In this document: piece after piece, positions 1-10,158 of the stretch
Position numbering within the stretch: position 1 is the stretch's first letter
How the letters are laid out: the number at the start of each line of letters is the position of its first letter
Assembly (NCBI RefSeq): GCF_007991735.1
Contig: NZ_BJYX01000008.1
Span: forward strand, 1 to 64,000
Direction: 5' to 3'
Source of the DNA: Terrabacter aerolatus
Lineage (GTDB): Bacteria > Actinomycetota > Actinomycetes > Actinomycetales > Dermatophilaceae
DNA: 64,000 nt
Position numbers and translations under genes: made by a program
The notes under the pieces: generated by a model
What the model was told of the DNA's origin: nothing
What the model saw: only the letters and a program-made list of their open reading frames with translations
Database searches by the model: none

Positions 1-1
1 C

Positions 2-2980
2 CCCGAGCCGCGCGGTGACCTCATGCCGGCGGGGCTCTTCGTCGACACGGTCTACCGCGACCAGCGCGGCCGCCGCGGGGTGCCCGAGCTCAGCTACGGC
101 CTGCGCCCGACCCGCTGGACCCGCGCCGGCACGTGGCACCGCACCCTGTCGTGGCACGACGCCCTGCCGCAGTGGCGGCCGGGCATCCGCTTCCTGCCCG
201 AGCACGAGCGCATCATGGGACGCCTGCACGACGTCGCCCGGCACGGCTCGGGCGGCACGACCTACTTCTCCGCCACGCCGCCACTCTCGCTGGACGCGAG
301 CCCCGACGTGTGGCCGCTGCTGCGCGAGGCCCGCGCGGCCGGCATCGAGGTGCTGCCCGGCGAGGGGGTCACCGGGCCGGTCCACCTCGTCGACGACGCC
401 GCCTCGCTCGTGCTGCTCGTCAAGCGGGCCGCCGACGGCAGCGGTGACCTCGACCTCGACGTCGAGATCGAGGGCCTCCCGGCCGAGGCCACCGGCGAGC
501 GCCTCTACCTCGGCGACCCCGTGCACGCCGTGGCGTTCGAGGGCGACGACGGCTCGCTGACGTTCGTCCCGCTCGACCAGGAGCTGGACCTCAGCCCCGA
601 GGCACTCGCTTCGGCACTCGCCGGGCTCCGCGTCCCCGCCGACGAGCGCGGCCGCTTCCTGCGCTCGGTCGTCCCCGGCCTCCGGCAGCGGCTGCGGGTC
701 CGGTCCGAGGTCCCGCTGCCCGCGCCGGAGCTGCCCGCCGAGGCCGAGCCGGAGGTGGTCACGGTCCACGTCCGGGTCGTCAGCGACGTCCCCGGCGAGC
801 TGCGGCTCGACCTCGGCCACGCCTACGACGGCACGCCGCGCCCGTTCACGACGGCGCGCTTCGGCACGGTCGGTGGCCGTGACCGCGACGCCGAGTCCGC
901 CGCCGTCCAGGCGGCGACGTCGCTCCGGTGGGTGCCGGGAGCCCTCCGCTCCGACCTCGGTGGCCATGCCTACCTCGTGCCGCGAGTCGTGCTCACCGGC
1001 CTCGCAGCCGCGCGCTTCGTCGTCGACACCCTGCCCCTGCTCGAGGCCGACGAGCACGTCACCCTCGAGGTCGACGAGGACCTCCCGGCCTACGAGGAGG
1101 TCACGTCGGCCCCGGTCGTCCGCCTCGGCGCGCGAGAGGCGACGGTCGCCGCCGCAGCTGCCGGTGCGGGCGGCACGCAGGCCGAGCGCCGCGACAGTGA
1201 GCCCGGCGACTGGTTCGACCTGCGCGTCTCCGTCGAGGTCGACGGAGAGGAGGTGCCGTTCGAGCCGCTCTTCGGCGCGCTGGCCCGCGGCGACGACATC
1301 ATGCTGCTCGACTCCGGCGCCTTCTTCCGGCTCGACCGGCCCGAGCTGCACCGGCTGCGCGCGCTCATCGAGGAGGCCCGCGACATCGCCGACCCCGAGA
1401 CCGGCGGCCTGCGCCTCAGCGCCCACCACGCCGACCTCTGGGACGAGCTCGTCGCCCTCGGCGTCGTCGACGAGCAGAGCGCCCGCTGGGCCGCCAACGT
1501 CGAGGCGCTCGGCTCGCTCGAGTCAGGTCCCTTGGCCGAGGTGCCACCCGACCTGCGCGCCACGCTGCGGCCCTACCAGCTCGACGGCTACCGCTGGCTC
1601 GCCCGTCTCTGGGACGCCCGCATCGGCGGGATCCTCGCCGACGACATGGGCCTCGGCAAGACGCTCCAGGTCATCGCGGCCCTCGTCCGCGCGCACGACC
1701 GCGGCGAGCTCGGTGGGGGTGGACCCGACGCCCGCGGGCCGGTCCTCGTCGTCGCGCCGACGAGCGTCGTCGGCACGTGGATGGGCGAGCTCGAGACCTT
1801 CGCGCCGCACCTGCGCGCCGTCGCCGTCACCGCGACGGAGCGCAAGCGTGGCGTCCCGCTCGCCGAGACCGTGGCGGGCGCCGAGGTCGTCATCACCTCG
1901 TATGCCGTCCTGCGCCTCGACGACGCCGCCTTCCACGCCGTGCGGTGGGGTGGCGTCGTCCTCGACGAGGCCCAGTTCGTCAAGAACCGCCAGGCCAAGA
2001 CGCACGTCGCCGTCCGACGGCTCGGAGCGCCGTTCACGGTGGCGGTCACCGGTACCCCGCTCGAGAACTCCCTCATGGACCTGTGGTCGCTGCTGTCGCT
2101 GACGGCGCCCGGGCTCTACCCGCGCCCCGACGTCTTCACGAAGAACTACCGCAAGCCCATCGAGTCGGGCGAGCGGCCCGAGCTGCTCGCCCTGCTGCGC
2201 CGGCGCATCCGGCCCCTGATGCTGCGCCGCACCAAGGAGCAGGTGGCCGTCGACCTGCCGCCCAAGCAGATCCAGGTCATGGCGCTCGACCCGCACCCGG
2301 TCCACCGCCACATCTACGACCAGCACCTCCAGCGCGAGCGGCAGCGCGTCCTCGGCCTGCTCGACGACCCCGAGGCCAACCGGGTCGCGATCCTCGCGTC
2401 GCTGACCCGGCTGCGCCAGCTCGCCCTCGACCCGGTGCTCGTCGACGAGGTCCACGGCGGCAAGGCGACGGCCGCCAAGGTCGACTTCCTCGTCGACCAG
2501 CTGCGCGAGCTCGCCGCCGAGGGCCACCGTGCCCTCGTCTTCAGCCAGTTCACCGGCTTCCTGCGCATCGTCGAGGCCGCGCTGACGCGCGCTGGCCTGC
2601 ACACGGCATACCTCGACGGGTCGACCACCGACCGGCAGTCCGTCGTGCGCGGGTTCCGCGAGGGCGACGCGGTGGCCTTCCTCATCAGTCTCAAGGCCGG
2701 CGGGTTCGGGCTGACCCTCACCGAGGCCGACTACGTTTACGTCCTCGACCCGTGGTGGAACCCCGCCGCCGAGGCGCAGGCGATCGACCGGGCGCACCGC
2801 ATCGGCCAGAGCCGTCCGGTCACCGTCTACCGTCTCGTGTCGGCCGGCACCATCGAGGAGAAGGTCGTGGGGCTCCAGGAGCGCAAGCGCGACCTCTTCC
2901 AGCGGGTCGTCGACGAAGGCGGCTCGCTCTCGGGGGCCATCACGGCCGACGACGTGCGCGACCTGCTCGGCCTGGCGTGA
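2..2980 (+). CDS. SNF2-family DEAD/DEAH-like helicase, 5' end cut by window
   Basis: ATP-dependent DNA translocase/helicase of the Swi2/Snf2 superfamily. The frame is open to the first base of the window and an ATG at 23 sits inside conserved-looking sequence (GLRPTRWTRAGTW), so the true start lies upstream; residue numbers here count from that ATG. Roughly residues 1-500 are the large accessory N-terminal region typical of bacterial SNF2 proteins. The ATPase begins with LRPYQLDGYRW near 512, the Walker A DDMGLGKT near 540 and the DEAQ box near 647. The second RecA-like domain starts near 818 (LVFSQFTGFL) and ends with motif VI (DRAHRIGQSRPVTVYRLV). Substrate and partners cannot be read from sequence. 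A second SNF2 protein of a different subtype lies at 41.6-43.8 kb. Function in DNA repair or chromosome remodelling is inference. Confidence 0.93.
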   Translation, partial: PEPRGDLMPAGLFVDTVYRDQRGRRGVPELSYGLRPTRWTRAGTWHRTLSWHDALPQWRPGIRFLPEHERIMGRLHDVARHGSGGTTYFSATPPLSLDASPDVWPLLREARAAGIEVLPGEGVTGPVHLVDDAASLVLLVKRAADGSGDLDLDVEIEGLPAEATGERLYLGDPVHAVAFEGDDGSLTFVPLDQELDLSPEALASALAGLRVPADERGRFLRSVVPGLRQRLRVRSEVPLPAPELPAEAEPEVVTVHVRVVSDVPGELRLDLGHAYDGTPRPFTTARFGTVGGRDRDAESAAVQAATSLRWVPGALRSDLGGHAYLVPRVVLTGLAAARFVVDTLPLLEADEHVTLEVDEDLPAYEEVTSAPVVRLGAREATVAAAAAGAGGTQAERRDSEPGDWFDLRVSVEVDGEEVPFEPLFGALARGDDIMLLDSGAFFRLDRPELHRLRALIEEARDIADPETGGLRLSAHHADLWDELVALGVVDEQSARWAANVEALGSLESGPLAEVPPDLRATLRPYQLDGYRWLARLWDARIGGILADDMGLGKTLQVIAALVRAHDRGELGGGGPDARGPVLVVAPTSVVGTWMGELETFAPHLRAVAVTATERKRGVPLAETVAGAEVVITSYAVLRLDDAAFHAVRWGGVVLDEAQFVKNRQAKTHVAVRRLGAPFTVAVTGTPLENSLMDLWSLLSLTAPGLYPRPDVFTKNYRKPIESGERPELLALLRRRIRPLMLRRTKEQVAVDLPPKQIQVMALDPHPVHRHIYDQHLQRERQRVLGLLDDPEANRVAILASLTRLRQLALDPVLVDEVHGGKATAAKVDFLVDQLRELAAEGHRALVFSQFTGFLRIVEAALTRAGLHTAYLDGSTTDRQSVVRGFREGDAVAFLISLKAGGFGLTLTEADYVYVLDPWWNPAAEAQAIDRAHRIGQSRPVTVYRLVSAGTIEEKVVGLQERKRDLFQRVVDEGGSLSGAITADDVRDLLGLA

Positions 2981-3023
2981 GCGGCGTGGCGCGCCCGTCG
3001 TCCTGAGGTGGACAATCGGGCGG

Positions 3024-3500
3024 GTGACCGACAACACCACGCTCGACGAGCTCGCCGCCCAGGAGTCCACCCTCGTCTTCGACCGGTTCGACGACGACAC
3101 GGCGTGGGCGGTGGGCGTCGCGCTGCGCGACGAGGCGAGCGCCGCAGGACTGCCCGTGGCGATCTCGATCCGGCGCAACGGCCAGCGGCTCTTCCACGCG
3201 GCGCTGCCCGGTGCCTCCGCCGACAACGACGGCTGGCTCGAGCGCAAGAGCGCCGTCGTCGACCGCTACGGCCACTCCTCGCTCTACGTCGGTGAGGAGT
3301 TCCGGGCCGCCGGCAAGACCTTCGAGGACAGCTCGCGCCTCGACCCGTCCCGCTACGCCGCCCACGGAGGTGCCTTCCCCGTCATCGTCCGCGACGTCGG
3401 CTGCGTCGGGACGATCGCCGTCTCGGGCCTGCCCCAGCGGGAGGACCACCGCCTCGTCGTCGAGACCCTCACGACCTTCCTCGGACGTCACGACGCCTGA
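3024..3500 (+). CDS. UPF0303 / heme-degrading-domain protein
   Basis: A 158-residue protein of the UPF0303 family, related to the GlcG/HbpS fold and often named heme-degrading domain protein. Recognisable features are the SIRRNGQRLFHAALPG stretch, the KSAVVDRYGHSS motif and the C-terminal VGTIAVSGLPQREDH segment, all characteristic of the family. It is soluble, with no signal peptide or membrane segment. Start is GTG, with GAGGTGG about 12 bases upstream; the gene begins 43 bases after the helicase stop, so read-through is possible. Biochemical activity is not established for most members, so the heme link is family-based only. Its neighbour downstream is superoxide dismutase, which makes a stress role plausible but unproven. 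Confidence 0.8.
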   Translation: MTDNTTLDELAAQESTLVFDRFDDDTAWAVGVALRDEASAAGLPVAISIRRNGQRLFHAALPGASADNDGWLERKSAVVDRYGHSSLYVGEEFRAAGKTFEDSSRLDPSRYAAHGGAFPVIVRDVGCVGTIAVSGLPQREDHRLVVETLTTFLGRHDA

Positions 3501-3514
3501 GCCCGAGGCGATTT

Positions 3515-3536
3515 GACCTCAACCAGGGTTGAAGTC
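3515..3536. promoter_or_regulatory. SoxR-box-like palindrome upstream of superoxide dismutase
   Basis: GACCTCAACC-AG-GGTTGAAGTC forms a near-perfect dyad (9 of 11 base pairs) 15 bases after the UPF0303 stop and about 118 bases before the sodA start. A TTGACC hexamer at 3513-3518 overlaps its left arm, as -35 elements do in MerR/SoxR-controlled promoters. I see no convincing -10 at 19 bases, so the regulator assignment is tentative. Confidence 0.45.
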
Positions 3537-3653
3537 GGAGGGTGGTCGAAGTGGGTACGTGACTCACAACCCCGCTCCCGGACACCTTGTCGGCGCCGCA
3601 TCGGTGCGGCATAGAGTGGACGGAGCCGGATGGTCTCCAGAAAGGAACGACAA

Positions 3654-4274
3654 GTGGCTTACACGCTTCCCGAGCTCGACTACGACTACGCCGCCCTCGA
3701 GCCCCACATCAGCGCTCGCATCATGGAGCTGCACCACAGCAAGCACCACAAGGCCTACGTCGACGGCGCCAACGCCGCCGTCGCCAAGCTCGAGGAGCTG
3801 CGCGAGTCGGGCGACTACGCCGCCCTCAACGGTGTGGAGAAGAACCTCGCCTTCCACCTCGGTGGGCACACGAACCACTCCGTCTTCTGGAAGAACATGA
3901 GCCCCGACGGCGGTGGCCAGCCCGAGGGTGAGGTCGCCGCGGCGATCACCGAGTACTTCGGCGGCTTCGAGAAGTTCCAGGCGCACTTCAACGCCAACGC
4001 CAACGCGATCCAGGGCTCCGGCTGGTCGATCCTGGCGTGGGACACCATCGCCGAGCGGCCGCACATCATGCAGCTGTTCGACCAGCAGGGCAACATCCCC
4101 GTGGGTCAGATCCCGCTGCTCCAGCTCGACATGTGGGAGCACGCCTTCTACCTGCAGTACGAGAACGTCAAGGCCGACTACGTCAAGGCCTGGTGGAACG
4201 TCGTCAACTGGGAGGACGTCGCCGCTCGTCTCGAGCGCGCCAAGGCCACCAAGGGACTCATCCTCCCCGCCTGA
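3654..4274 (+). CDS. sodA: Superoxide dismutase, Mn-type (Fe/Mn family)
   Basis: Converts superoxide to oxygen and hydrogen peroxide in the cytosol. The GTG start at 3654 is chosen because GAAAGGA lies 7 bases upstream and gives the canonical N-terminus [17 protein letters not shown]; an upstream ATG would add eight unrelated residues. The 206-residue length is typical. Metal ligands are visible: His27 in [11 protein letters not shown], the His in [10 protein letters not shown], and Asp/His in [13 protein letters not shown] Gln in [11 protein letters not shown] occupies the position that is His in mycobacterial iron SOD, so manganese preference is inferred. A weak promoter (TTGTCG at 3587, TAGAGT at 3612, spacing 19) precedes it. 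A strong hairpin terminates it. Confidence 0.96.
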   Translation: MAYTLPELDYDYAALEPHISARIMELHHSKHHKAYVDGANAAVAKLEELRESGDYAALNGVEKNLAFHLGGHTNHSVFWKNMSPDGGGQPEGEVAAAITEYFGGFEKFQAHFNANANAIQGSGWSILAWDTIAERPHIMQLFDQQGNIPVGQIPLLQLDMWEHAFYLQYENVKADYVKAWWNVVNWEDVAARLERAKATKGLILPA

Positions 4275-4290
4275 GCACCTGCGACATGCC

Positions 4291-4322
4291 GATGGGCGGG
4301 CACCTCACGGTGCCCGCCCATC
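4291..4322. terminator. Bidirectional terminator hairpin
   Basis: A 14-bp perfect stem (GATGGGCGGGCACC / GGTGCCCGCCCATC) with a TCAC loop lies between the convergent sodA and lipoprotein genes. There is no long T-tract, as is usual in high-GC actinobacteria. Confidence 0.85.
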
Positions 4323-4323
4323 G

Positions 4324-4917
4324 TCATGCGTGGCGCTGTGCGTCGAGGCAGGCGATCGCGCGTTGCGCCGCCCGCTGCCCGGCCGCGAGGGTGTCGCCGG
4401 TCCACGAGACGTGGTCCCACGAGACCGGGGTCCGGTCGGAGACGTCGACGCTCAGCGGGATCATCGCCACGGTCCCGTCCGTCCTGCGGGCCCGGTTGGT
4501 CAACGCCAGCGAGCGCGAGTGGTCCCCGTTGGGCCCCACCGCGGGACTGCCGTCGTCGTGCACGTAGGTGCGGTCGATGCCCAGGACGTACCAGTCGCCC
4601 GTCTCGGTCGTCGCAGCGAAGACGTAGGTCGTCGCGGTGATCGCTCCCGGATGGGCGGCGATCGACATGCCGGCCCGGTCGACGAGGGGCTTCGGGGCGG
4701 TGCCGCAGGCGAGCTCGGGCACCGGCGGGCCAGGCATGGCCGTGGTGCTCCGGGTGGCGTTCGTCGTCGTCGCGGGCGTCGCAGTCGTCGTGGTTGTCGT
4801 CGTCACGGGCGTCGTCGCCGGCGGATCGATGCCCGCCGACGAGGTGCAGCCCGCCAGCACGCCGACGACCAGGACGAGTCCGGCCGCCCGCCCGCCCCTC
4901 CCCTGTGTGTGAGTCAT
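4324..4917 (-). CDS. Putative lipoprotein with Thr-rich linker
   Basis: A 197-residue exported lipoprotein of unknown function. The N-terminus has a positively charged start, a hydrophobic core (AAGLVLVVGVLAG) and a lipobox LAGC, with Cys24 as the predicted lipidated residue. It is followed by a Thr/Pro/Ala-rich linker of about 45 residues (six or more Thr in a row) and a C-terminal globular part with two further cysteines (ELACG, AIACLD) that could form a disulfide. I do not recognise a family for the globular part. It starts 24 bases downstream of the PLP-enzyme gene, so it could be the last gene of the galactoside operon, although nothing in it suggests a sugar role. Confidence 0.75.
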   Translation of the reverse strand: MTHTQGRGGRAAGLVLVVGVLAGCTSSAGIDPPATTPVTTTTTTTATPATTTNATRSTTAMPGPPVPELACGTAPKPLVDRAGMSIAAHPGAITATTYVFAATTETGDWYVLGIDRTYVHDDGSPAVGPNGDHSRSLALTNRARRTDGTVAMIPLSVDVSDRTPVSWDHVSWTGDTLAAGQRAAQRAIACLDAQRHA

Positions 4918-4941
4918 GGGCAGGATGCTAGGTGACGGCGC

Positions 4942-6375
4942 TCACGGGGTGGGCCGGGCGAGCCGGTCGATGACGCCGAGGAGCAGTGCTTCGCGCAGCT
5001 CGGGCGGCAGGGCGTCGAGCAGGGCGTTGACCGGTGCCATCCGCTCGGGGAGCACGAGCTGCCCGTCCCCACCGGCCAGTCCGGCCGCGCCGAGCAGGGC
5101 CGTGAACGTCGACTCGTCGAGGGTGGCCGGGTCGATCGCCGCCGCCATCGCGACGAGCTCGGGCGCCGACCTGGCCGGCCCGGACGCCTGCGCGGTCGCG
5201 GTCGAGGCGGCCAGGTCCGCGGCGATGAGCGCCGACGACGCGGCCGTCGCCGCGCTGAAGGTCAGGTGCAGGGTGGCCGGCAGGTCACGGAGGCGCATCT
5301 GCGGCTGGACGAACCAGCCGCGCTCGAGCATCTCGTCGCTGATGGTGAAGACGTCGCACGAGTCGTCGGCGACGAGCGAGAGCAGGGTCGAGTCGGGTGG
5401 GGCGGCCACGGACAGCCCCGGTATGCCGTCCACTGCGGCCGCGAGGTCGAGCGTCGCCGTGCGCGCGTCCCGGGCGAGCGAGGTGTAGCGGTCGGCGCCG
5501 ATGTGGTGCACGACCGCCCAGGCGGCGGCCACCGGACCGCCCGACTTCGTCGACTGGGCGGTCGTGTTGAGCATCGTGTAGCCCGGCCAGCGGGCCGATG
5601 CGAAGAGGTGCGTGCGTCGCAGGTCGGCGCTGGCGTGCAGCAGCACCGAGACGCCCTTGGGGGTGTAGGCGTACTTGTGCAGGTCGAGCGACAGGCTCGT
5701 CACGCCGTCGACGGCGAAGGTCCACGCCTGCTGTCCCGGTTCGGTCGAGCGCAGGTGGGGCAGCACCCAACCGCCGATGCAGGCGTCGACGTGGCAGCGC
5801 ACGCCTGCAGCCGCGGCCGCCGCGGCGATCGGCTCGACAGGATCGATGACACCGTGGGCGTAGGAGGGGGCCGAGGCGACGACGAGCACGGTGCGCTCGT
5901 CGATCGCGGCGGCCATGGCCTCGGGATCGGCACGCTTCGTCACCGGGTCGACGTCGACGAGGACCGGCTCGACGCGCAGCCAGTGCGCCGCCTTGTGGAA
6001 CGCCGCGTGCGCCGTCGTCGGCAGCACCATCCGGGGAGCGACGACGTCGGGCCGCGCGTCCCGGGCGGCGAGGACCGCCAGCAGGATCGACTCCGTGCCG
6101 CCGGAGCTGACGACTCCCGCGAATCCCGCAGGTGCGTCGACGAGCCGGCCGGCGATGCCGACGAGGTCGTTCTCCATCTGCAGCAGGGACGGGAAGGCCG
6201 TGGGGTCGAGGCCGTTCGTCGAGGCGAACGCCGCCAGGGCCTCGCGGCCGATGGCGTCGGCGGACGCCAGACCCGAGTCGTAGACGTAGGCGAGGGTGCG
6301 CCCGCCGTGGGTCGGCAGGTCGCGGGCGCGCATGGCCGTCAGCGCCTCGCGGATCTCGTCGTGGTCCATCGTCAT
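4942..6375 (-). CDS. PLP-dependent decarboxylase / sphingosine-phosphate-lyase-like enzyme
   Basis: A 477-residue fold-type I pyridoxal-phosphate enzyme of the group II decarboxylase / sphingosine-1-phosphate-lyase-like group. The cofactor-binding motif SSGGTESILLA and the aspartate in HVDACIGGW are present. The Schiff-base lysine is in SLDLHKYAYTPKG, at about residue 234. After it comes the typical RTHLFASARWPGYTMLNT segment. The start ATG overlaps the stop of the transporter gene as ATGA, so translation is coupled and the gene belongs to the six-gene minus-strand run. The substrate is not evident; an aldehyde-lyase or amino-acid decarboxylase reaction is equally compatible. Its place in a galactoside operon is unexplained. 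Confidence 0.85.
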   Translation of the reverse strand: MTMDHDEIREALTAMRARDLPTHGGRTLAYVYDSGLASADAIGREALAAFASTNGLDPTAFPSLLQMENDLVGIAGRLVDAPAGFAGVVSSGGTESILLAVLAARDARPDVVAPRMVLPTTAHAAFHKAAHWLRVEPVLVDVDPVTKRADPEAMAAAIDERTVLVVASAPSYAHGVIDPVEPIAAAAAAAGVRCHVDACIGGWVLPHLRSTEPGQQAWTFAVDGVTSLSLDLHKYAYTPKGVSVLLHASADLRRTHLFASARWPGYTMLNTTAQSTKSGGPVAAAWAVVHHIGADRYTSLARDARTATLDLAAAVDGIPGLSVAAPPDSTLLSLVADDSCDVFTISDEMLERGWFVQPQMRLRDLPATLHLTFSAATAASSALIAADLAASTATAQASGPARSAPELVAMAAAIDPATLDESTFTALLGAAGLAGGDGQLVLPERMAPVNALLDALPPELREALLLGVIDRLARPTP

Positions 6376-7820
6376 CGCTCGTCCTCCTCGTCGTCACTCG
6401 TGCCCGTCGTGCTGCCGCCCTCGGGTCGATGCGCGCGCGCGGTCTCTGGCGTGCGCAAAGACATCGACCGGATGGCAGAGGGGGCGGCAGGGGTCTCGTC
6501 GTGAGGTGGGGCGAGGGTGAAGGTGCGCAGGGCGAGCAGCGAGACGGCGACGAGGACGGCCGGCACGAGCGAGAACCCGAGTCCGATCGCCGTCAGGGCC
6601 GAGCCCGACTGGGCGACAGCACCGTTCGTCGACGACACGTAGCCGCCGAGAGCCAGCACGCCGGCATACGCGGCGGGACCGAGCGCCAGGCCCAGCGTCT
6701 CGCCGGCTGTCCAGACGCCGGTGTAGAGCCCGACGCGCGTGCGGGTCTCGGCCGTCCGGCTCGCGACGTCGGCGAGCATCGCGAGGGGGAACATCTGGGC
6801 CCCGGCGTAGCCGGTGCCCACGACGGCGACGCAGACGTAGACGACGCCCTCGGGCAGCGACCGCAGCAGCACCAGGGCCAGTGCCCCGCCGCCGAGCAGC
6901 AGGGACGCCACGAGGTAGCCGGTCTTCTTGCCCCGTACCGTGCCGAAGCGCTGCCACAACGGCGTCACGACGAGGGCCGGTGCGACGAAGCAGACGAAGA
7001 GCAGGGTGGCCGAGAGGGGGGACCCGATGAGCCATCGCGCGACGTAGTCGACGCCGGCGAGCATCGCGCCCGTCGCGAGGGCCTGGAGCACGAAGGTCGT
7101 CAGCAGCAGCCGGAACGGCCTGTCGGAGCGGATGATCCGCAGCTGGTCACCGAAGGTCGCGCTGGTCGCGACGCCGGCGACGACGCGCGCCGACCGGGTG
7201 CTTCGCCAGGCGCCCCAGGCCCCGATCGCGATGAGCGCCGCGACGAAGAAGCCGACGGCGCGGTAGCCCCAGTCGGGCCCGAGCGCGTCCCGGATGGCTG
7301 GTGAGGCGCCGCCGCTGACGAGGATCGCGAGGGCGAGGATCGCGACGCGCCACGTCATGAGCCGCGTGCGCTCGTCGTAGTCGTCGGTGATCTCGGCCGG
7401 CATCGCGACGTAGGGCACCTGGAAGAAGCTGTAGGCCGTCGCGCAGGCGAGGTAGGCGACGGCGACCCACCCGGCAGCGAGCCACTGCGGGGCGGTCGGT
7501 CCGAGGAAGAGCAGGGCGAAGGCCGCCGCGAGGAGCAGGCCGGCGCGGATGAGGAAGGGTCGTCGCCGGCCCCCCGGGTGCGTCGACCGGTCGCTGATGC
7601 GGCCCGCGACCGGGTTGAGCACGACGTCCCAGGCCTTGGGCGCGAAGACGATGACCCCGGCCACAGCGGCCGTCACCCCGAGGCGGTCGGTGAGGTAGGG
7701 GAGCAGGAGCAGCCCCGGCACCGTGCCGAACGACCCCGTCGCCACCGAGCCCAGGCCGTAGCCGCGGCGCACGGAGGCGGGTAGGGGCGGGCTCGCGGCC
7801 GGCGTCGTCGCCGAGGTCAT
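6372..7820 (-). CDS. GPH-type (MelB-like) sugar:cation symporter, MFS
   Basis: A 482-residue inner-membrane transporter with about 12 hydrophobic segments. The N-terminal GLGSVATGSFGTVPGLLLLPYLTDRLG and the DVVLNPVAGRISDRSTHPGGRRRPF loop are the signature of the glycoside-pentoside-hexuronide:cation symporter group. The highly charged RRRPF loop between helices 2 and 3 is clear. It lies 26 bases downstream of galK and overlaps the PLP-enzyme gene, so it is part of the galactoside operon and is likely to import a galactoside or galactose. The exact sugar and coupling ion cannot be read. It would be a second uptake route beside the ABC importer on the other strand. Confidence 0.88.
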   Translation of the reverse strand: MTSATTPAASPPLPASVRRGYGLGSVATGSFGTVPGLLLLPYLTDRLGVTAAVAGVIVFAPKAWDVVLNPVAGRISDRSTHPGGRRRPFLIRAGLLLAAAFALLFLGPTAPQWLAAGWVAVAYLACATAYSFFQVPYVAMPAEITDDYDERTRLMTWRVAILALAILVSGGASPAIRDALGPDWGYRAVGFFVAALIAIGAWGAWRSTRSARVVAGVATSATFGDQLRIIRSDRPFRLLLTTFVLQALATGAMLAGVDYVARWLIGSPLSATLLFVCFVAPALVVTPLWQRFGTVRGKKTGYLVASLLLGGGALALVLLRSLPEGVVYVCVAVVGTGYAGAQMFPLAMLADVASRTAETRTRVGLYTGVWTAGETLGLALGPAAYAGVLALGGYVSSTNGAVAQSGSALTAIGLGFSLVPAVLVAVSLLALRTFTLAPPHDETPAAPSAIRSMSLRTPETARAHRPEGGSTTGTSDDEEDER

Positions 7821-7846
7821 GCACGCACCCTAGTGAGCGACGGTCC

Positions 7847-9027
<1,181 letters not shown>

Positions 9028-9031
<4 letters not shown>

Positions 9032-10158
9032 GGGGCGACCTCCCGCAGACGGGCGGCTGCCCGCTCCGGAGCGACGTCGTTGACCCAGCCGCCGACACCC
9101 GACTCGGAGCCGGCGAGGAACTTCAGGCGACCCGGCCCACGCAGCACCGACATCAGCTGCAGGTGCAGGCGGGACACGTCGCGACCGGCGCGGGCCGGCG
9201 CCTGCTGCCACGCCGCGATGTAGGGCAGCCGCACGGGCGTCCCGTCCTCCTCGACGTAGTAGCGGTCGAGGCGGCCGAGCAGGTCGCGGTAGATGACGGC
9301 CAGCTCGTCACGCTCGTCGTCGTCGAGCGCCGGGAGGTCGGGCACGTCGCGGTGCGGGGCCAGGTGCACCTCGACCGGCCAGCGCGCAGCGAAGGGGACG
9401 TAGGCCGTCCAGTGCGTCCCGGAGACGACGACCCTCGAGCCGTCGGCCCGCTCGGCGGCGAGGATGTCGGCGCCGAGCAGCCGCCCGGTGCGCTCGTGGT
9501 GGCGGCGGGCCGCCTCGAGCAGGGCCTTGGTGCGGTCCGGCACGTAGGGGTAGGCGTAGATCTGACCGTGGGGGTGGGGCAGCGTGACCCCGATCTCCTT
9601 GCCACGGTTCTCGAACGCGAAGACGTGCTCGACCTCGGGGATCGCCCCCAGGGCCTCGGTGCGCTGCGCCCACGTGTCGATGACGGTGCGCACGCGCTCG
9701 ACCGGAAGGTCCTTGAACGAGGACTCGTGGTCGCTCGTGAAGCAGACGACCTCGCACCGCCCGACGGCCGGACGGGTGCCGAAGATCCCCGTCGGGTCCG
9801 GAGCGTCGGCGCCGACGGAGGTGACGGCATACGAGGGGAAGCGGTTCTCGAAGACGACGACCTGGTAGTCGGGCTCGGGGATCTCGGAGGGCACCGAGCC
9901 GAGCCCGGCCGGGCAGAGCGGGCACTCGTCCTTGGGCGGCATGAAGGTCCGGTGCTGGCGGTGGGCCGCGACGGCCACCCAGTCGTCGACGAGCGCGTCG
10001 TGGCGCAGCTCGCCCGACTGCACCCGCGGCTCGACGGGGCGAGGGTCCTCGGCGGTGCGCTCTGGGGTCCCGGGCTCGTCGACGTAGATGATCTCGCGCC
10101 CGTCGGCGAGGCTCCTCGACGTGAAGCGGATGCTGGTCCGGCTGGGCGTGGACATCAT
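9028..10158 (-). CDS. galT: Galactose-1-phosphate uridylyltransferase
   Basis: Exchanges galactose-1-phosphate with UDP-glucose to give UDP-galactose and glucose-1-phosphate. The active-site motif HPHGQIYAYPY holds the nucleophilic histidine. A CPLCP pair near residue 90 and later histidines fit the structural metal site, and VEVHLAPHRDVP and LHLQLMSVLRGPGRLKFLAG are classic C-terminal family segments. Length is 376 residues. Two ATG codons occur in tandem at the start; the first overlaps the regulator stop as ATGA, and GGAGG lies just upstream and may serve the second better. No galE is present in the window, so epimerisation must be encoded elsewhere. Confidence 0.96.

Noticed and set aside
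1523-3247. Long minus-strand open frame (574 codons) opposite the helicase and UPF0303 genes
   Set aside because: It is antisense to two well-supported genes, has no recognisable domain and reflects the scarcity of stop codons in GC-rich DNA.
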